Source: Pseudomonas extremorientalis
GTDB taxonomy: Bacteria > Pseudomonadota > Gammaproteobacteria > Pseudomonadales > Pseudomonadaceae
Direction: 5' to 3'
DNA length: 64,000 nucleotides
Assembly: GCF_001870465.1 (NCBI RefSeq)
Contig: NZ_MDGK01000058.1
Span: 27,055 to 91,054, forward strand
The notes under the pieces are model-generated. The model did no database searches and had not been told where the DNA came from. It saw only the letters and a program-made list of their open reading frames with translations. Positions 6,477 through 14,859 of the stretch are shown one piece after another. How positions within the stretch are numbered: the first letter of the stretch is position 1; every line of letters starts with the position of its first letter. A program made the position numbers and the translations under genes.

Positions 6477-8072
6477 CTACAACACGCTGCCCATCGCCTT
6501 CATCAACACCAGGTCCCGGCGGTAGATATCCGGCGCGTACACCAACCCGCCCTCACGGTTGACCTCAACCGTCCAGTAACTCAACAACACCGGCACCGGC
6601 GTGGCCAGCCTGAATTCGTGGGTCACGCCGGTGGCCAGCAGTTCATCGGTGCGCGCGCGTTCGGCCGGGCTCACCAGCAGATCGCGCAGGAGCAGCGGTT
6701 GCTCGACCCGCACACACCCCGAACTGAACGCCCGTGGCCCTTTGGTGAACAGCGGCTGGCTCGGCGTGTCGTGCAGGTACACCGAGTACGGGTTAGGAAA
6801 GCGCATCACGATCTTGCCCAGCGGGTTGCGCGGGCCAGCTTCCTGGCGCAGCAGGATGTTGCCCGGGCGCGCCCAGTCGATCTGTTCCGGCGCCAGCGGG
6901 TGGCCTTCGGCATCGAGCACTTGCAGGTTCTGTTGGCGCAGGTATTCAGGGTTGAGGCGGATGGCCGGGAGTTTGTCCTCGCGCATGATGGTGGGCGGGA
7001 TGGTCCAGGTGGGGTTGAGGGTCAGCCGGGTAATACGCGATTTGAGCAATGGCGTCTGGCGCTCGGCGCGGCCCACTTGCAGGCGGGTCTGCCACACCGG
7101 GATGCCGCTCTGGTACACGCTCAATTGCGCCGCCGCGACGTTGACCAGCACGCCCTCGGGCTCCAGGTCCTGGGCCAGCCAGCGGAAGCGTTCGAGGTTG
7201 ATGCGCAGTTGCTCGCGACGGATCGCCGGGCTGATATTGAGCTCGGCCACCGTACCGGCGCCGATCACGCCGTCGGCCTGCAACGAATGACTCAGCTGGA
7301 AGGCCTTGACCGCCTTGACCAACTCGTCACCGTACTGCCTGCCGCCGGGGGCCTTGGCCAGGTAACCCCCGCCGATCAGGCGCCGCGCCAGTTCCGGTAC
7401 GCGCGGGTCGTCCATCCCGGGGCGCAACAGCGGGCCGTTGGCGACCGGGTCCCAATGCGGCAATGGTTGCTGGCGCACAGTGGCATAGGCATTGCGCAGG
7501 CTACGGTAGAGGTCCGCGCTGGGGCGAGCCTGATCGAATGCCTGGGCCATGTCTTGCAGGCCGGTGGCGGCAAACGCCAGCACTTCAATATTGGGGTCGC
7601 GGGTCGGCGGCTGGGAATGCCACAACGGCTCGAAGCGCGATTGCTGCAGGCGCCCGTAGTGCAGATCCTGCAGGGCTTGCAGGTAGTGCTGGCTGCTGGC
7701 GATGTCGCTGCACAGCACGTTGGCCGTGGCATCTGGCGCAGGCAGGCTATAGTGGGTGGGGTCCAGGCCGTCATCGGCAAGCATCAGCAACTGAGATTGC
7801 AGGGCTTGCCGGCGCTCGTCGGCGGACCACAGTGGCCCATTACCCTGCTGCTGGTAGAACGCTTGCAGACGCAGTTGGGCAGCCGCGTCAATCTGCGGCA
7901 CCAGGCTGGGGCAGACGCTCGGCAGTTGCGCCAAGGCCTGCTGCACGGGTGCCAGGTCGACCGGTGCGGGCGTGGTCACCGACAACGGCTCGACCGGCAG
8001 CGCATCGGCTGTCGCGACCAATGGTGCAACGAGCAGGCAAATGCTCAAGTAACATGCGTGTTTTTTGAACAA
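6477..8072 (-). CDS. L,D-transpeptidase of the YcbB/LdtD type
   Basis: A periplasmic peptidoglycan cross-linking enzyme of 531 residues that forms 3-3 cross-links. After an N-terminal signal peptide ('ICLLVAPLVATADA') comes the scaffold region with 'LRLQAFYQQQGNGPLWS', a peptidoglycan-binding domain ('ARRLIGGGYLAK...LQADGVIGAGTVAELN', about residues 230-290), then the YkuD catalytic domain ending in 'HDTPSQ...FSSGCVRVE' with catalytic Cys near 453. The His of the usual SHGC motif is replaced by Ser ('SSGC'), as is common in the YcbB branch. A TTG at 8072 with an AGGTCA ribosome site five bases upstream gives the best signal peptide; frames starting earlier would overlap the divergent gene at 8113. 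Confidence 0.88.
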   Translation of the reverse strand: MFKKHACYLSICLLVAPLVATADALPVEPLSVTTPAPVDLAPVQQALAQLPSVCPSLVPQIDAAAQLRLQAFYQQQGNGPLWSADERRQALQSQLLMLADDGLDPTHYSLPAPDATANVLCSDIASSQHYLQALQDLHYGRLQQSRFEPLWHSQPPTRDPNIEVLAFAATGLQDMAQAFDQARPSADLYRSLRNAYATVRQQPLPHWDPVANGPLLRPGMDDPRVPELARRLIGGGYLAKAPGGRQYGDELVKAVKAFQLSHSLQADGVIGAGTVAELNISPAIRREQLRINLERFRWLAQDLEPEGVLVNVAAAQLSVYQSGIPVWQTRLQVGRAERQTPLLKSRITRLTLNPTWTIPPTIMREDKLPAIRLNPEYLRQQNLQVLDAEGHPLAPEQIDWARPGNILLRQEAGPRNPLGKIVMRFPNPYSVYLHDTPSQPLFTKGPRAFSSGCVRVEQPLLLRDLLVSPAERARTDELLATGVTHEFRLATPVPVLLSYWTVEVNREGGLVYAPDIYRRDLVLMKAMGSVL

Positions 8073-8112
8073 TTGACCTGGCTCCAATCCACAGCGGGGG
8101 GATACTTTGTAG

Positions 8113-8826
8113 ATGCTGACTTTTATGCGCCGCCTCGGCTTGATGACCGTGACGTTGGCTACGCTGAGCAATTTTGCGCTCGCCGCCAATCAGACCTCTC
8201 CTAACTTGTATAGCAGCCTGGCGCGCTCGGCTCCAGAACTCAATCCCACTGTCCTCAAAAGCGCCCTGAACGCGGTGCAGTGCGCAGTCAATAACGGCGA
8301 AGAGCGTTCCGAACGCCTGGCGGTCATTGACTACTCCCAGCCTTCCACCGCCCGTCGGCTGTGGATCTTCGATTTGCGCAAGAAGACCCTGGTACTGCGC
8401 GACCTGGTGGCCCACGGCGCCAAGTCCGGGGAAAACTTCGCCACCCAGTTTTCCAACCTGGAAGGCAGCCACCAGTCCAGCCTGGGTCTGTTCCGCACCC
8501 AGGAAAGCTACCTGGGCACCCACGGTTACTCGTTGCGCATGGACGGCCTGGAGCCGGGTTTCAACGATCAGGCCCGCGACCGCGCCATTGTGATCCACGC
8601 CGCCGACTACGTAAGCCCCCTGTGGAGCAAGCGTGAAGGTCGTATCGGTCGCAGCCAGGGTTGCCCGGCCGTGCGCCCGCAGGTAGCCCGCCAGGTAGTG
8701 GACAAGCTCAAGGATGGGCAGTTCATGTTTTCGTGGTACCCCGACCAGCGTTGGTTGAAGTCTTCGACCTACCTCAATTGCAAACCCCAACAGGTGGCGA
8801 GTAGTCGTACAATCCGTGGCGGATAG
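8113..8826 (+). CDS. Murein L,D-transpeptidase catalytic domain family protein (YkuD_2 type)
   Basis: A 237-residue exported protein. Residues 1-24 form a signal peptide ('MTVTLATLSNFALAANQ'). The domain carries 'SRRLWIFDL' style strands ('ARRLWIFDLRKKTLVLRDLVAHGA'), the His in 'IVIHAADYVSP' and the catalytic Cys184 in 'GRSQGCPAVR', the variant SxGCP signature of this family. It probably acts on peptidoglycan in the periplasm. It is divergent from the YcbB-type enzyme, with only 40 bases between the starts, so both may share one regulatory region. A GGGGGGA stretch upstream of the ATG is a loose ribosome site. Confidence 0.85.
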   Translation: MLTFMRRLGLMTVTLATLSNFALAANQTSPNLYSSLARSAPELNPTVLKSALNAVQCAVNNGEERSERLAVIDYSQPSTARRLWIFDLRKKTLVLRDLVAHGAKSGENFATQFSNLEGSHQSSLGLFRTQESYLGTHGYSLRMDGLEPGFNDQARDRAIVIHAADYVSPLWSKREGRIGRSQGCPAVRPQVARQVVDKLKDGQFMFSWYPDQRWLKSSTYLNCKPQQVASSRTIRGG

Positions 8827-8854
8827 CCTGTCCCCATAGATAAGAGAGCGCCGC

Positions 8855-9601
8855 ATGCTTCTACATAAGTCCACCTGGATCGAGATCAGGCAGTTTCTGG
8901 AACGCAGCCGCACGGTGGTGATTCCCATCGGCTCCAATGAGCAGCACGGCCCCACCGGCCTGCTTGGCACCGACTGGATGTGCCCGGAAATCATCGCCCA
9001 TGAGGCGCAAAAGAGCGCCGACATCCTGATCGGCCCGACCTTCAATATCGGCATGGCTCAGCATCACCTGGGGTTTCCCGGCACCATTTCCCTGCGCCCT
9101 TCCACCTTTATCGCCGCGATTGGCGACTGGGTGCGTTCGCTGGCCGGGCATGGTTTCGAGAAAATTCTGTTTCTGAACGGCCATGGCGGCAATATCGCCA
9201 CGATTGAAGCGGCGTTTTCCGAGCTGTACGCCGAAGCGAGCTTCGCCCGTCGCCCCGCCGGGTTTGCGTTGAAGCTGGTGAACTGGTGGGACCTGGAAGG
9301 CGTGACCGACCTGGCCCAGCGCCAGTTCCCGGTGGGCCACGGCAGCCATGCCACGCCGTCGGAGATTGCGGTGACCCAATGGGCCTACCCGGACACGATC
9401 AAGACCGCCGACTACTCGCCGCAAATCGCCAACACCGGGCCGATCCGCGAAGCCCTGGACTTCCGCGCGCGCTTCCCGGATGGGCGCATGGGCTCGGACC
9501 CGGCGCTGGCGACGGTGGAAAAAGGTGGGGAATTGGTGGCGCTGGCCGCGCAGGGGTTGGTCAAGACAGTGAACAGCTTCAGCAACGAAGCCAAGCCCTG
9601 A
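8855..9601 (+). CDS. Creatininase family amidohydrolase
   Basis: A 248-residue soluble metal hydrolase. The family ligands are visible: Glu and His in 'PIGSNEQHGPTG' (around residues 26-37), Asp in 'LGTDWMCPE', His in 'GMAQHHLGFPGT', and 'LNGHGGNIATI' near 110-120. The family includes creatinine amidohydrolase and formamide hydrolases of riboflavin and pyrroloquinoline pathways, and the true substrate here is unknown. It starts 28 bases after the transpeptidase gene, with an AAGAGAG ribosome site, so the two are probably co-transcribed. A strong hairpin follows the stop codon. Confidence 0.87.
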   Translation: MLLHKSTWIEIRQFLERSRTVVIPIGSNEQHGPTGLLGTDWMCPEIIAHEAQKSADILIGPTFNIGMAQHHLGFPGTISLRPSTFIAAIGDWVRSLAGHGFEKILFLNGHGGNIATIEAAFSELYAEASFARRPAGFALKLVNWWDLEGVTDLAQRQFPVGHGSHATPSEIAVTQWAYPDTIKTADYSPQIANTGPIREALDFRARFPDGRMGSDPALATVEKGGELVALAAQGLVKTVNSFSNEAKP

Positions 9602-9618
9602 GCCATACGTAGATCTAG

Positions 9619-9655
9619 ATGTGGGAGGGGTCTTGCCCCCTCCCACATTTGGTTT
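9619..9655. terminator. Bidirectional hairpin terminator, repeat-like
   Basis: ATGTGGGAGGGG (9619-9630) pairs perfectly with CCCCTCCCACAT (9637-9648) around a six-base loop and is followed by a T-rich run (TTTGGTTTT). It is also a compact member of the 'gtgggagggggcttgcccc' repeat family found elsewhere in the window. It sits between the creatininase gene and the convergent lipoprotein gene and could end both transcripts. Confidence 0.75.
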
Positions 9656-9670
9656 TATGCATGCCTGGGA

Positions 9671-10012
9671 TTATTGGCAGTCCTTTGCCGCCAGCTCCAG
9701 CCGCGACGGCGTAATCGTCGACGCCAACGGCTTGCGCTCATACAAGAACACCTTGGCGCCCTCTCCGGCCTTGTAGGCTTCCAGCACATCATCGGCGGCT
9801 ATCTTGCTGGTCAGCACTACTTTGGCATGGCGCGAGTTCTGGGTGACGGTCGAGGTGATCCCGTGTTTTTCCAGCTTGGGCAGCACGCACTGCACATAGG
9901 CTTCCGGGCTCTTGCCGGTTTGCAGGGTCAGGCTCGGGGCGTTGGGGGCGGTTACACAACCAGCCAACAACAGGGAAGCAATGGCCAAGGCCGGGGCGAA
10001 AAAAGCGCGCAT
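9671..10012 (-). CDS. Hypothetical lipoprotein
   Basis: A 113-residue protein with a lipoprotein signal peptide: charged start 'MRAFF', hydrophobic stretch and lipobox 'LLAGC' with Cys19. The mature part ('SPEAYVQCVLPKLEKHGITSTVTQNSRHAKVVL') has a mixed alpha/beta look and two further Cys residues that may form a disulphide. No family is recognised. It lies 34 bases after a secreted protein gene on the same strand and is likely co-transcribed. ATG 10012 was chosen because it places the signal peptide at the N terminus. Confidence 0.7.
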   Translation of the reverse strand: MRAFFAPALAIASLLLAGCVTAPNAPSLTLQTGKSPEAYVQCVLPKLEKHGITSTVTQNSRHAKVVLTSKIAADDVLEAYKAGEGAKVFLYERKPLASTITPSRLELAAKDCQ

Positions 10013-10046
10013 GAAAAATTCCTGACTATAAAAATAAAGGTTCACA

Positions 10047-10691
10047 TCAACCGGCACGGACCAACGCTTTGAGCGACGCATCGAACTGCTTCAAGGCATC
10101 GAGTTGCACATCACGCTGCTGCTCGATCTGCGCGGCAATCTCCGGCGCGGCCTTGTCATGTACCCACACTGATGGCACCTGCTTGCGCACCGAGCCTTCG
10201 GCCTTGGCGATGTACTGCAGGTTCGCGTCGTAGAACCGCGCGATAAAACGCGCCTCCACCACATCGTTACGCTGGGTCAGCAGTTGGTTATGGGTATCGA
10301 GCATCACCACCACATCGGGGTGCGCCTGCACCAGGGCGTCCAGGTTGTCGTAGACCGTTACCGACAAAAAGGTGCCTTGCAGCGAGCTCATCAACCAATC
10401 GATGGCCAGTTCCGGGTCGGAACTGTTGACGAACGCCTGGCGGATACGTCCGTCGAGGGCATCCTTGGCGCCATTCAAGGCCATATCGTGGTAGCGTTCG
10501 AGGTAGCTGAGGTTGTCGCGGGTGTTGTCGCTCAACAACACACCCACTGACTGCGCGTGCTGCAGGGAGTCTACGCTACCGATGATAGGTAGCAAATGGC
10601 TGGTATGCAGATCATCGGCGATTGCCGCGTTCTTGATGACCACCGTGCCAAGCATCAGAGCCATCAAAGCCACCTGAATAAACGTCCTCAT
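10047..10691 (-). CDS. Secreted hypothetical protein (214 aa)
   Basis: I do not recognise a named family. Residues 1-24 make a signal peptide ('VALMALMLGTVVIKNAAIA'). The mature part is helical, with 'LPIIGSVDSLQHAQSVGVLLSDNTRDNLSYLE' and a central stretch 'VTVYDNLDALVQAHPDVVVMLDTHNQ' that looks like an alpha/beta domain. The ATG at 10691 has an AAGGAA ribosome site eight bases upstream. The gene is followed by a lipoprotein gene on the same strand, so the two may work together at the cell envelope. Confidence 0.65.
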   Translation of the reverse strand: MRTFIQVALMALMLGTVVIKNAAIADDLHTSHLLPIIGSVDSLQHAQSVGVLLSDNTRDNLSYLERYHDMALNGAKDALDGRIRQAFVNSSDPELAIDWLMSSLQGTFLSVTVYDNLDALVQAHPDVVVMLDTHNQLLTQRNDVVEARFIARFYDANLQYIAKAEGSVRKQVPSVWVHDKAAPEIAAQIEQQRDVQLDALKQFDASLKALVRAG

Positions 10692-10822
10692 CGCGCATTT
10701 CCTTGAACAGCGTCTCGATGGGGCGATTTTCCGCTTTTCCTGCAAAAACAGAACTTGCGATGCTTGATGGTGACTATTATCTGAACCGATAGTGCTGACA
10801 TAAAACCTATAAGGACCACGCC

Positions 10823-11086
10823 ATGAAGCCCTACCAGAAAACCTTCGACCGCATCCGCGAAGCCGTACTACCGGAGTTCCGCGAGCGGGTCGCCGATTAC
10901 CTGGTCGACTATGAACACGTGCTGCAGGACGAGGCGGCGGACGCGGATCGGATCAGCGCCAGTGCCCAGCAACTGCGCGGCTACCTGCGCGGCCTGAACA
11001 CCACGCGGGTACTGGGCATGGCCGACTGGGAGGAGCTGGACCGCCGTGTGAAAGAGGATTGGCTACGGGTGGTGGAAGCCGAATAA
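10823..11086 (+). CDS. Small hypothetical protein (87 aa)
   Basis: A soluble, strongly charged and probably all-helical protein ('MKPYQKTFDRIREAVLPEFRERVADYLVDYEHVL') without signal peptide. I do not recognise it. The start is well supported by an AAGGACC ribosome site at 10810-10816. The last 24 bases overlap the 3' end of the convergent amidohydrolase gene. The region between it and the divergent secreted protein (10692-10822) probably holds promoters for both. Confidence 0.65.
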   Translation: MKPYQKTFDRIREAVLPEFRERVADYLVDYEHVLQDEAADADRISASAQQLRGYLRGLNTTRVLGMADWEELDRRVKEDWLRVVEAE

Positions 11087-11896
11087 CGCGCGAGGCGTAT
11101 CGATCAGCAAGGCCTGCGCCACCGGTGTCGACCAGCCCAGGGCCTGGCGTTGCTCGATCACTGCGGGGTAGTCGACTGACGTTTCATGCTGGGTGTGTGG
11201 CCAGTCACTGCCCCACACCAAGCGGTGCAGACCGAAACTCTGCTGCAGCAACGGCATGGCCTGGCGGGCGAACTCAAGGTTCTGCGCCGGGCTGCCACCC
11301 AGGCGATAGATCCCCGAGACTTTCAACCACAACTGACCGCTGAGGCCCAAGTCCAGCAACTCGGCAAAATTGCGCTGGGCGACGCCGAGTCGTGCATCCG
11401 GCCGGCCAAAATGGTCGACCACCAGCTTGATCCCGAACGGCAGCAACTGGCGCACCAATTGCGGCAGGTCGGCTACCTCGCGGTGCAATTCCACGTGCCA
11501 GCCCAGGGCGACGAGGTGCTCGAAAAAAACCTTCCAGCCGGGCTCGGCAAAGTCTGGCAGCGCCCGGCCCACCAGGTTCAAGCGCACGCCAACCACGCCT
11601 GCGCGGGCCATCGCCTGTAAAGCGTCGTGCGGGATATCCCGCTCCAGCACTACCACGCCGCGCAACTGATCCGGGGCTTGCTGCAAAGCGGCCAACAGAT
11701 AGCCGTTGTCGGTGCCCAGGAAACTGGGCTGTACCAGCACACCGTGGCTCAGGCCATTGGCGTGCAAGTGGCCGAGGTAGTCCGCCAGCGTGGCGTCGTA
11801 GCCTGGGGTGTAGCGACGCTCACCGGCCAGGGTCAGCGCCTGGCTGAATACATGGGCGTGGGCGTCGATGCCGGAGATGGAACGGTTATCAAGCAT
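11063..11896 (-). CDS. Amidohydrolase 2 / COG3618 lactonase-like hydrolase
   Basis: A 277-residue TIM-barrel hydrolase of the 2-pyrone-4,6-dicarboxylate lactonase-like group. The metal-site motif 'GIDAHAHVFS' is near the start; 'LVQPSFLGTDNGYLL', 'VELHREV', 'LVVDHFGRPD' and the C-terminal 'WGSDWPHT' with the catalytic Asp follow in family order. Known members open sugar or aromatic lactones (for example galactarolactone, fuconolactone, pyrone dicarboxylate). It is the last gene after a GntR regulator and an MFS transporter on the same strand (28 bases from the transporter), so the substrate is probably an imported acid or its lactone. ATG 11896 preferred over a TTG 15 bases earlier. Confidence 0.8.
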   Translation of the reverse strand: MLDNRSISGIDAHAHVFSQALTLAGERRYTPGYDATLADYLGHLHANGLSHGVLVQPSFLGTDNGYLLAALQQAPDQLRGVVVLERDIPHDALQAMARAGVVGVRLNLVGRALPDFAEPGWKVFFEHLVALGWHVELHREVADLPQLVRQLLPFGIKLVVDHFGRPDARLGVAQRNFAELLDLGLSGQLWLKVSGIYRLGGSPAQNLEFARQAMPLLQQSFGLHRLVWGSDWPHTQHETSVDYPAVIEQRQALGWSTPVAQALLIDTPRALFGFHHP

Positions 11897-11923
11897 GGGG
11901 TCGTCTTTCAAAAGTAAAAAGGA

Positions 11924-13204
11924 TCAGGCCTGGGCGCGCTGGCCGCTCACGACGCGCTCGGCGGGTGCCGCTTCGAGCACGCGGCCACGGGTTTCCGGCA
12001 GGCACAGGGCGGCGATCACCGCGACGCCGTAGGCGATCCCGGCATCGATGCCGATGGCCGAGCCGAGGGACATCGAGTCGCTCATATGCCCCACCAGAAA
12101 GGGAAACACCGCCGACAGCACGCGCCCGAAGTTGTAGCAAAAGCCCACGCCGGCGCCGCGTACATCCGCCGGGTACAACTCGTTGAACAACGCCCCCAGG
12201 CTGGCCGGGATACCGGCGGCGAAGAAGCCCAGCGGGAAGCCAAGGAACAGCATCTGCGTATTGCTCAGCGGCAGGAACACATAGGCCTGCACAGTGATCA
12301 CGCAGCACAGCGCAAACAGCACGATGTTCTTGCGGCGACCAATGCGGTCGATCAGCCAGCCACTGGCGATGCAGCCACACCAGAAGGCAAAGATGATCAC
12401 CGCCAGGTAGCCGCCCGAGTTGAGTACCGACAGGTTGCGCTCGGTCTTGAGAAAGGTCGGCAGCCAGGTCATCACCGCATGGTAACCACCGTGGGCACCC
12501 AGGCCCAGCAGGCCGCCGAACAGCGTGACGCGGATCAGCTCAGGGCGAAAGATGCCCGCCAGCGACTTGAAGAAACTCTGGGGAATCGCCTGTTCCTTTT
12601 GCAGGCGCTGAAAGCTGTCGGGTTCTTCAACGTTACGCCGCACCCAGATAATCAGGAACGACGGCAGCAGGCCCACCACGAACATCACCCGCCAGGCCAT
12701 GTCCTGGGGCACAAACGAATAGATCAGCGCAAACACCCCGACCGCCACGCCCCAGCCCACGGCCCAGGCGCTCTGCACGGTGCCCATCACTTTGCCGCGA
12801 TACTTCGGGTTGATGGTCTCGGCCATCAACACCGCGCCCGCCGCCCATTCACCGCCGATGCCGAAGCCTTGCAGCGCCTTGACGATCAGCAGTTGGTGGA
12901 AGCCGGTGACGAACGCCGACAAAAACGTGAAGAACGAGAACCACAGGATCATCCACTGCAACGTGCGCACCCGGCCGTAGCGGTCGGATAAGGTACCGCC
13001 GACCCAACCGCCGATGGCCGAGGTCACCAGCGTGACGCCACTGATCAGCCCCGCATCGCCCTTGCTCAAGGCGAATGCCGCGATGAGTGCCGGGATCGCC
13101 AGGCCGAACATCTGCACTTCCAATGCATCCAGGGACCAGCCGCCGAAGCAGGCCCAGAACGTTTTGCGCTCCCGAGGAGTGACTTGGCGATACCAACTGA
13201 ACAT
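11924..13204 (-). CDS. MFS transporter, acid:proton symporter type
   Basis: A 426-residue inner-membrane carrier with twelve predicted hydrophobic segments. 'GGTLSDRYGRVRTL' is the loop 2-3 MFS signature (about residues 69-82), and 'GFGIGGEWAAGAVLMAE' the fourth helix, typical of the sialate/aromatic acid:H+ symporter group. The N-terminal 'FGGWSLDALEVQMFGLAIPAL' carries the acidic residue used for proton coupling in that group. It lies between the GntR regulator and a lactonase-type hydrolase in one transcription direction, so it most likely imports the carboxylate that this unit degrades. Confidence 0.83.
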   Translation of the reverse strand: MFSWYRQVTPRERKTFWACFGGWSLDALEVQMFGLAIPALIAAFALSKGDAGLISGVTLVTSAIGGWVGGTLSDRYGRVRTLQWMILWFSFFTFLSAFVTGFHQLLIVKALQGFGIGGEWAAGAVLMAETINPKYRGKVMGTVQSAWAVGWGVAVGVFALIYSFVPQDMAWRVMFVVGLLPSFLIIWVRRNVEEPDSFQRLQKEQAIPQSFFKSLAGIFRPELIRVTLFGGLLGLGAHGGYHAVMTWLPTFLKTERNLSVLNSGGYLAVIIFAFWCGCIASGWLIDRIGRRKNIVLFALCCVITVQAYVFLPLSNTQMLFLGFPLGFFAAGIPASLGALFNELYPADVRGAGVGFCYNFGRVLSAVFPFLVGHMSDSMSLGSAIGIDAGIAYGVAVIAALCLPETRGRVLEAAPAERVVSGQRAQA

Positions 13205-13302
13205 GATTTTTATCCTTATAGGTCAAACGCGAGGCAGCCGGGCGCGAACCGCGCCACAGCCGGGCCAGTGTTGGGCAAACAGTTAACGGTGCGGGTGTGC
13301 GG

Positions 13303-14034
13303 TCAGCGAATGTCCACGCGGTAGCGGAAGTGTTCGGCATGCCCACGGGAGCGTCGCCACTCCAGGGGCTGGCCAGCGTAGTCGCGGGCCAAGCGCTCGA
13401 TCACCACCACCGGGCTGTTGACCGGTACTTGCAGCAAGCGCGCGTACACCTCATTGACCGATTCGGCGGTCAGGGTTTCCTCGGCCGAGGCCACCACTTG
13501 CCCGCAGACGTCTTCATACACCGGATACAGCAACGGGCCTTGCGCGGCCAGGTCGATGTCGAGCAGCGCCTGGAAGCGTGCGCGCGGTAGCCAGATTTCT
13601 TCGGCGAGCAGCGGCTGCACGTCAAACAGACGGGTCCGGACGATGCGGATCACTTGGGCTTCGGGGGCCAGGCCCAGCGCCTCGCTGACCGCCGACGGCG
13701 CAGGCACGGACTCGACCGTGAGGATGCGGCTTTGCGGCACCTGACGCTCGCCCGACGGGCCTTGAAAACGGAAAAAGCGAAACAGCGACGACTGGAATTG
13801 CGGGCGGCGCACAAAGGTGCCACGGCCCTGCTGACGCTCCAGAATGCCCTCGCTGACCAGTGCATCCACGGCCTTGCGCACGGTACCGGTCGACAGCGCG
13901 TACTCGGCGGACAACACCGCTTCGGTGGGAATCGCTTCGCCGGGGCGCCAGCGATTGTTGGCGATCTGCTCGATCAGCTGGTCGCGCAAGCGTTGGTAAA
14001 GCGGCAGGCGGGCATCACTGGACAGCGTATTCAT
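13303..14034 (-). CDS. GntR-family (HutC-type) transcriptional regulator
   Basis: A 243-residue DNA-binding protein: winged-helix domain at residues ~8-75 ('LYQRLRDQLIEQIANNRWRPGEAIPTEAVLSAEYALSTGTVRKAV' spans it) and a C-terminal UTRA ligand domain (~95-235). HutC-type regulators are mostly repressors that release DNA on binding the pathway substrate or an intermediate. It is the first gene of the GntR-MFS-amidohydrolase unit and probably controls it; a perfect inverted repeat lies 26-45 bases upstream of its start. Confidence 0.87.
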   Translation of the reverse strand: MNTLSSDARLPLYQRLRDQLIEQIANNRWRPGEAIPTEAVLSAEYALSTGTVRKAVDALVSEGILERQQGRGTFVRRPQFQSSLFRFFRFQGPSGERQVPQSRILTVESVPAPSAVSEALGLAPEAQVIRIVRTRLFDVQPLLAEEIWLPRARFQALLDIDLAAQGPLLYPVYEDVCGQVVASAEETLTAESVNEVYARLLQVPVNSPVVVIERLARDYAGQPLEWRRSRGHAEHFRYRVDIR

Positions 14035-14059
14035 GGGGTCACATTCACTTTGTTATGTA

Positions 14060-14079
14060 GTCATATATATGAATATGAC
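14060..14079. promoter_or_regulatory. Candidate GntR operator
   Basis: A perfect inverted repeat GTCATAT-N6-ATATGAC in an otherwise GC-rich region, just upstream of the GntR gene. AT-rich dyads of this size are normal GntR/HutC binding sites, so autoregulation of the unit is likely. Confidence 0.55.
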
Positions 14080-14144
14080 CAGAGTATTCTTCCGCCGGGT
14101 GGTGCCTGTCAAGCGCCTCACCGCAGACGGAAGATGAATGGTGG

Positions 14145-14762
14145 TTACTGCGCCGGGCGTTGTTGCTGCACCCACGCCTGCACGGAGGGCCGCTGCCACT
14201 GGCGTTGGGCGTATGCCACCAACTCGGCAGGCACGCTGTCACCGTTGAGGATCAGGCGATTGAGCATCACCGCCAGGTCCACATCAGCGATGGACCACTC
14301 ACCGAACAAGTACGCCGGATTACCCGCCAACAGCGCCTGGGCCGCACTGATCAACTTCGTTGCCGCCACTTGAGCCACAGGCGACAGTGCGGGCATCTTC
14401 TGCCCATAGAACACCACCATCGTCGAGCGCTCCTGACGGATCGGCAGCAAATCGCTGCGCAGCCATGCCTGGACCTGCCGCGCCCTCGCCCGCTGTTTTG
14501 GATCGGCCGGATACACCGGCACTTCAGGGTAGGCCTGCTCCAGGTACTCGGTGATCGCCGACGACTCCGACAAGGCGAAGTCGCCCTCCAGCAAGGTCGG
14601 TACGCGTTGGGTCAGGGACAGTTGGGCAAAGTCGGCCGCGTGCTGCTGCGCGGCATCCAGGTCCAGGGTAACCGTGTCGAACGCCAGGCCTTTTTCGCGC
14701 AGGGTCACGAACACCGACATGGCGTAGGGGCTGGTGTACAGATGATCCACATACAGGCGCAT
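14145..14762 (-). CDS. yfcF: Glutathione S-transferase, YfcF-like
   Basis: A 205-residue cytoplasmic GST. The thioredoxin-fold N domain has 'SPYAMSVFVTLREKGLAF' where the catalytic Ser lies, the glutathione-binding 'RVPTLLEG' with cis-Pro, and 'LSESSAITEYLE'. The C domain has 'RARQVQAWLRSDLLPIRQERSTMVVF' and 'LFGEWSIADVDLAVMLNRL', both nearly as in E. coli YfcF, a peroxidase-type GST. ATG 14762 has a good AAGGAG ribosome site. The gene stands alone between the GntR unit and a DUF924 gene. Confidence 0.85.
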   Translation of the reverse strand: MRLYVDHLYTSPYAMSVFVTLREKGLAFDTVTLDLDAAQQHAADFAQLSLTQRVPTLLEGDFALSESSAITEYLEQAYPEVPVYPADPKQRARARQVQAWLRSDLLPIRQERSTMVVFYGQKMPALSPVAQVAATKLISAAQALLAGNPAYLFGEWSIADVDLAVMLNRLILNGDSVPAELVAYAQRQWQRPSVQAWVQQQRPAQ

Positions 14763-14859
14763 AACGATTCTCCTTGAGGGGGAACACCACGCTACGAGAT
14801 GCGCCACAAGAAAGACAATGCGCTGTTTTTATGGGGGCATTCCTGGGTGGAATACCGGG

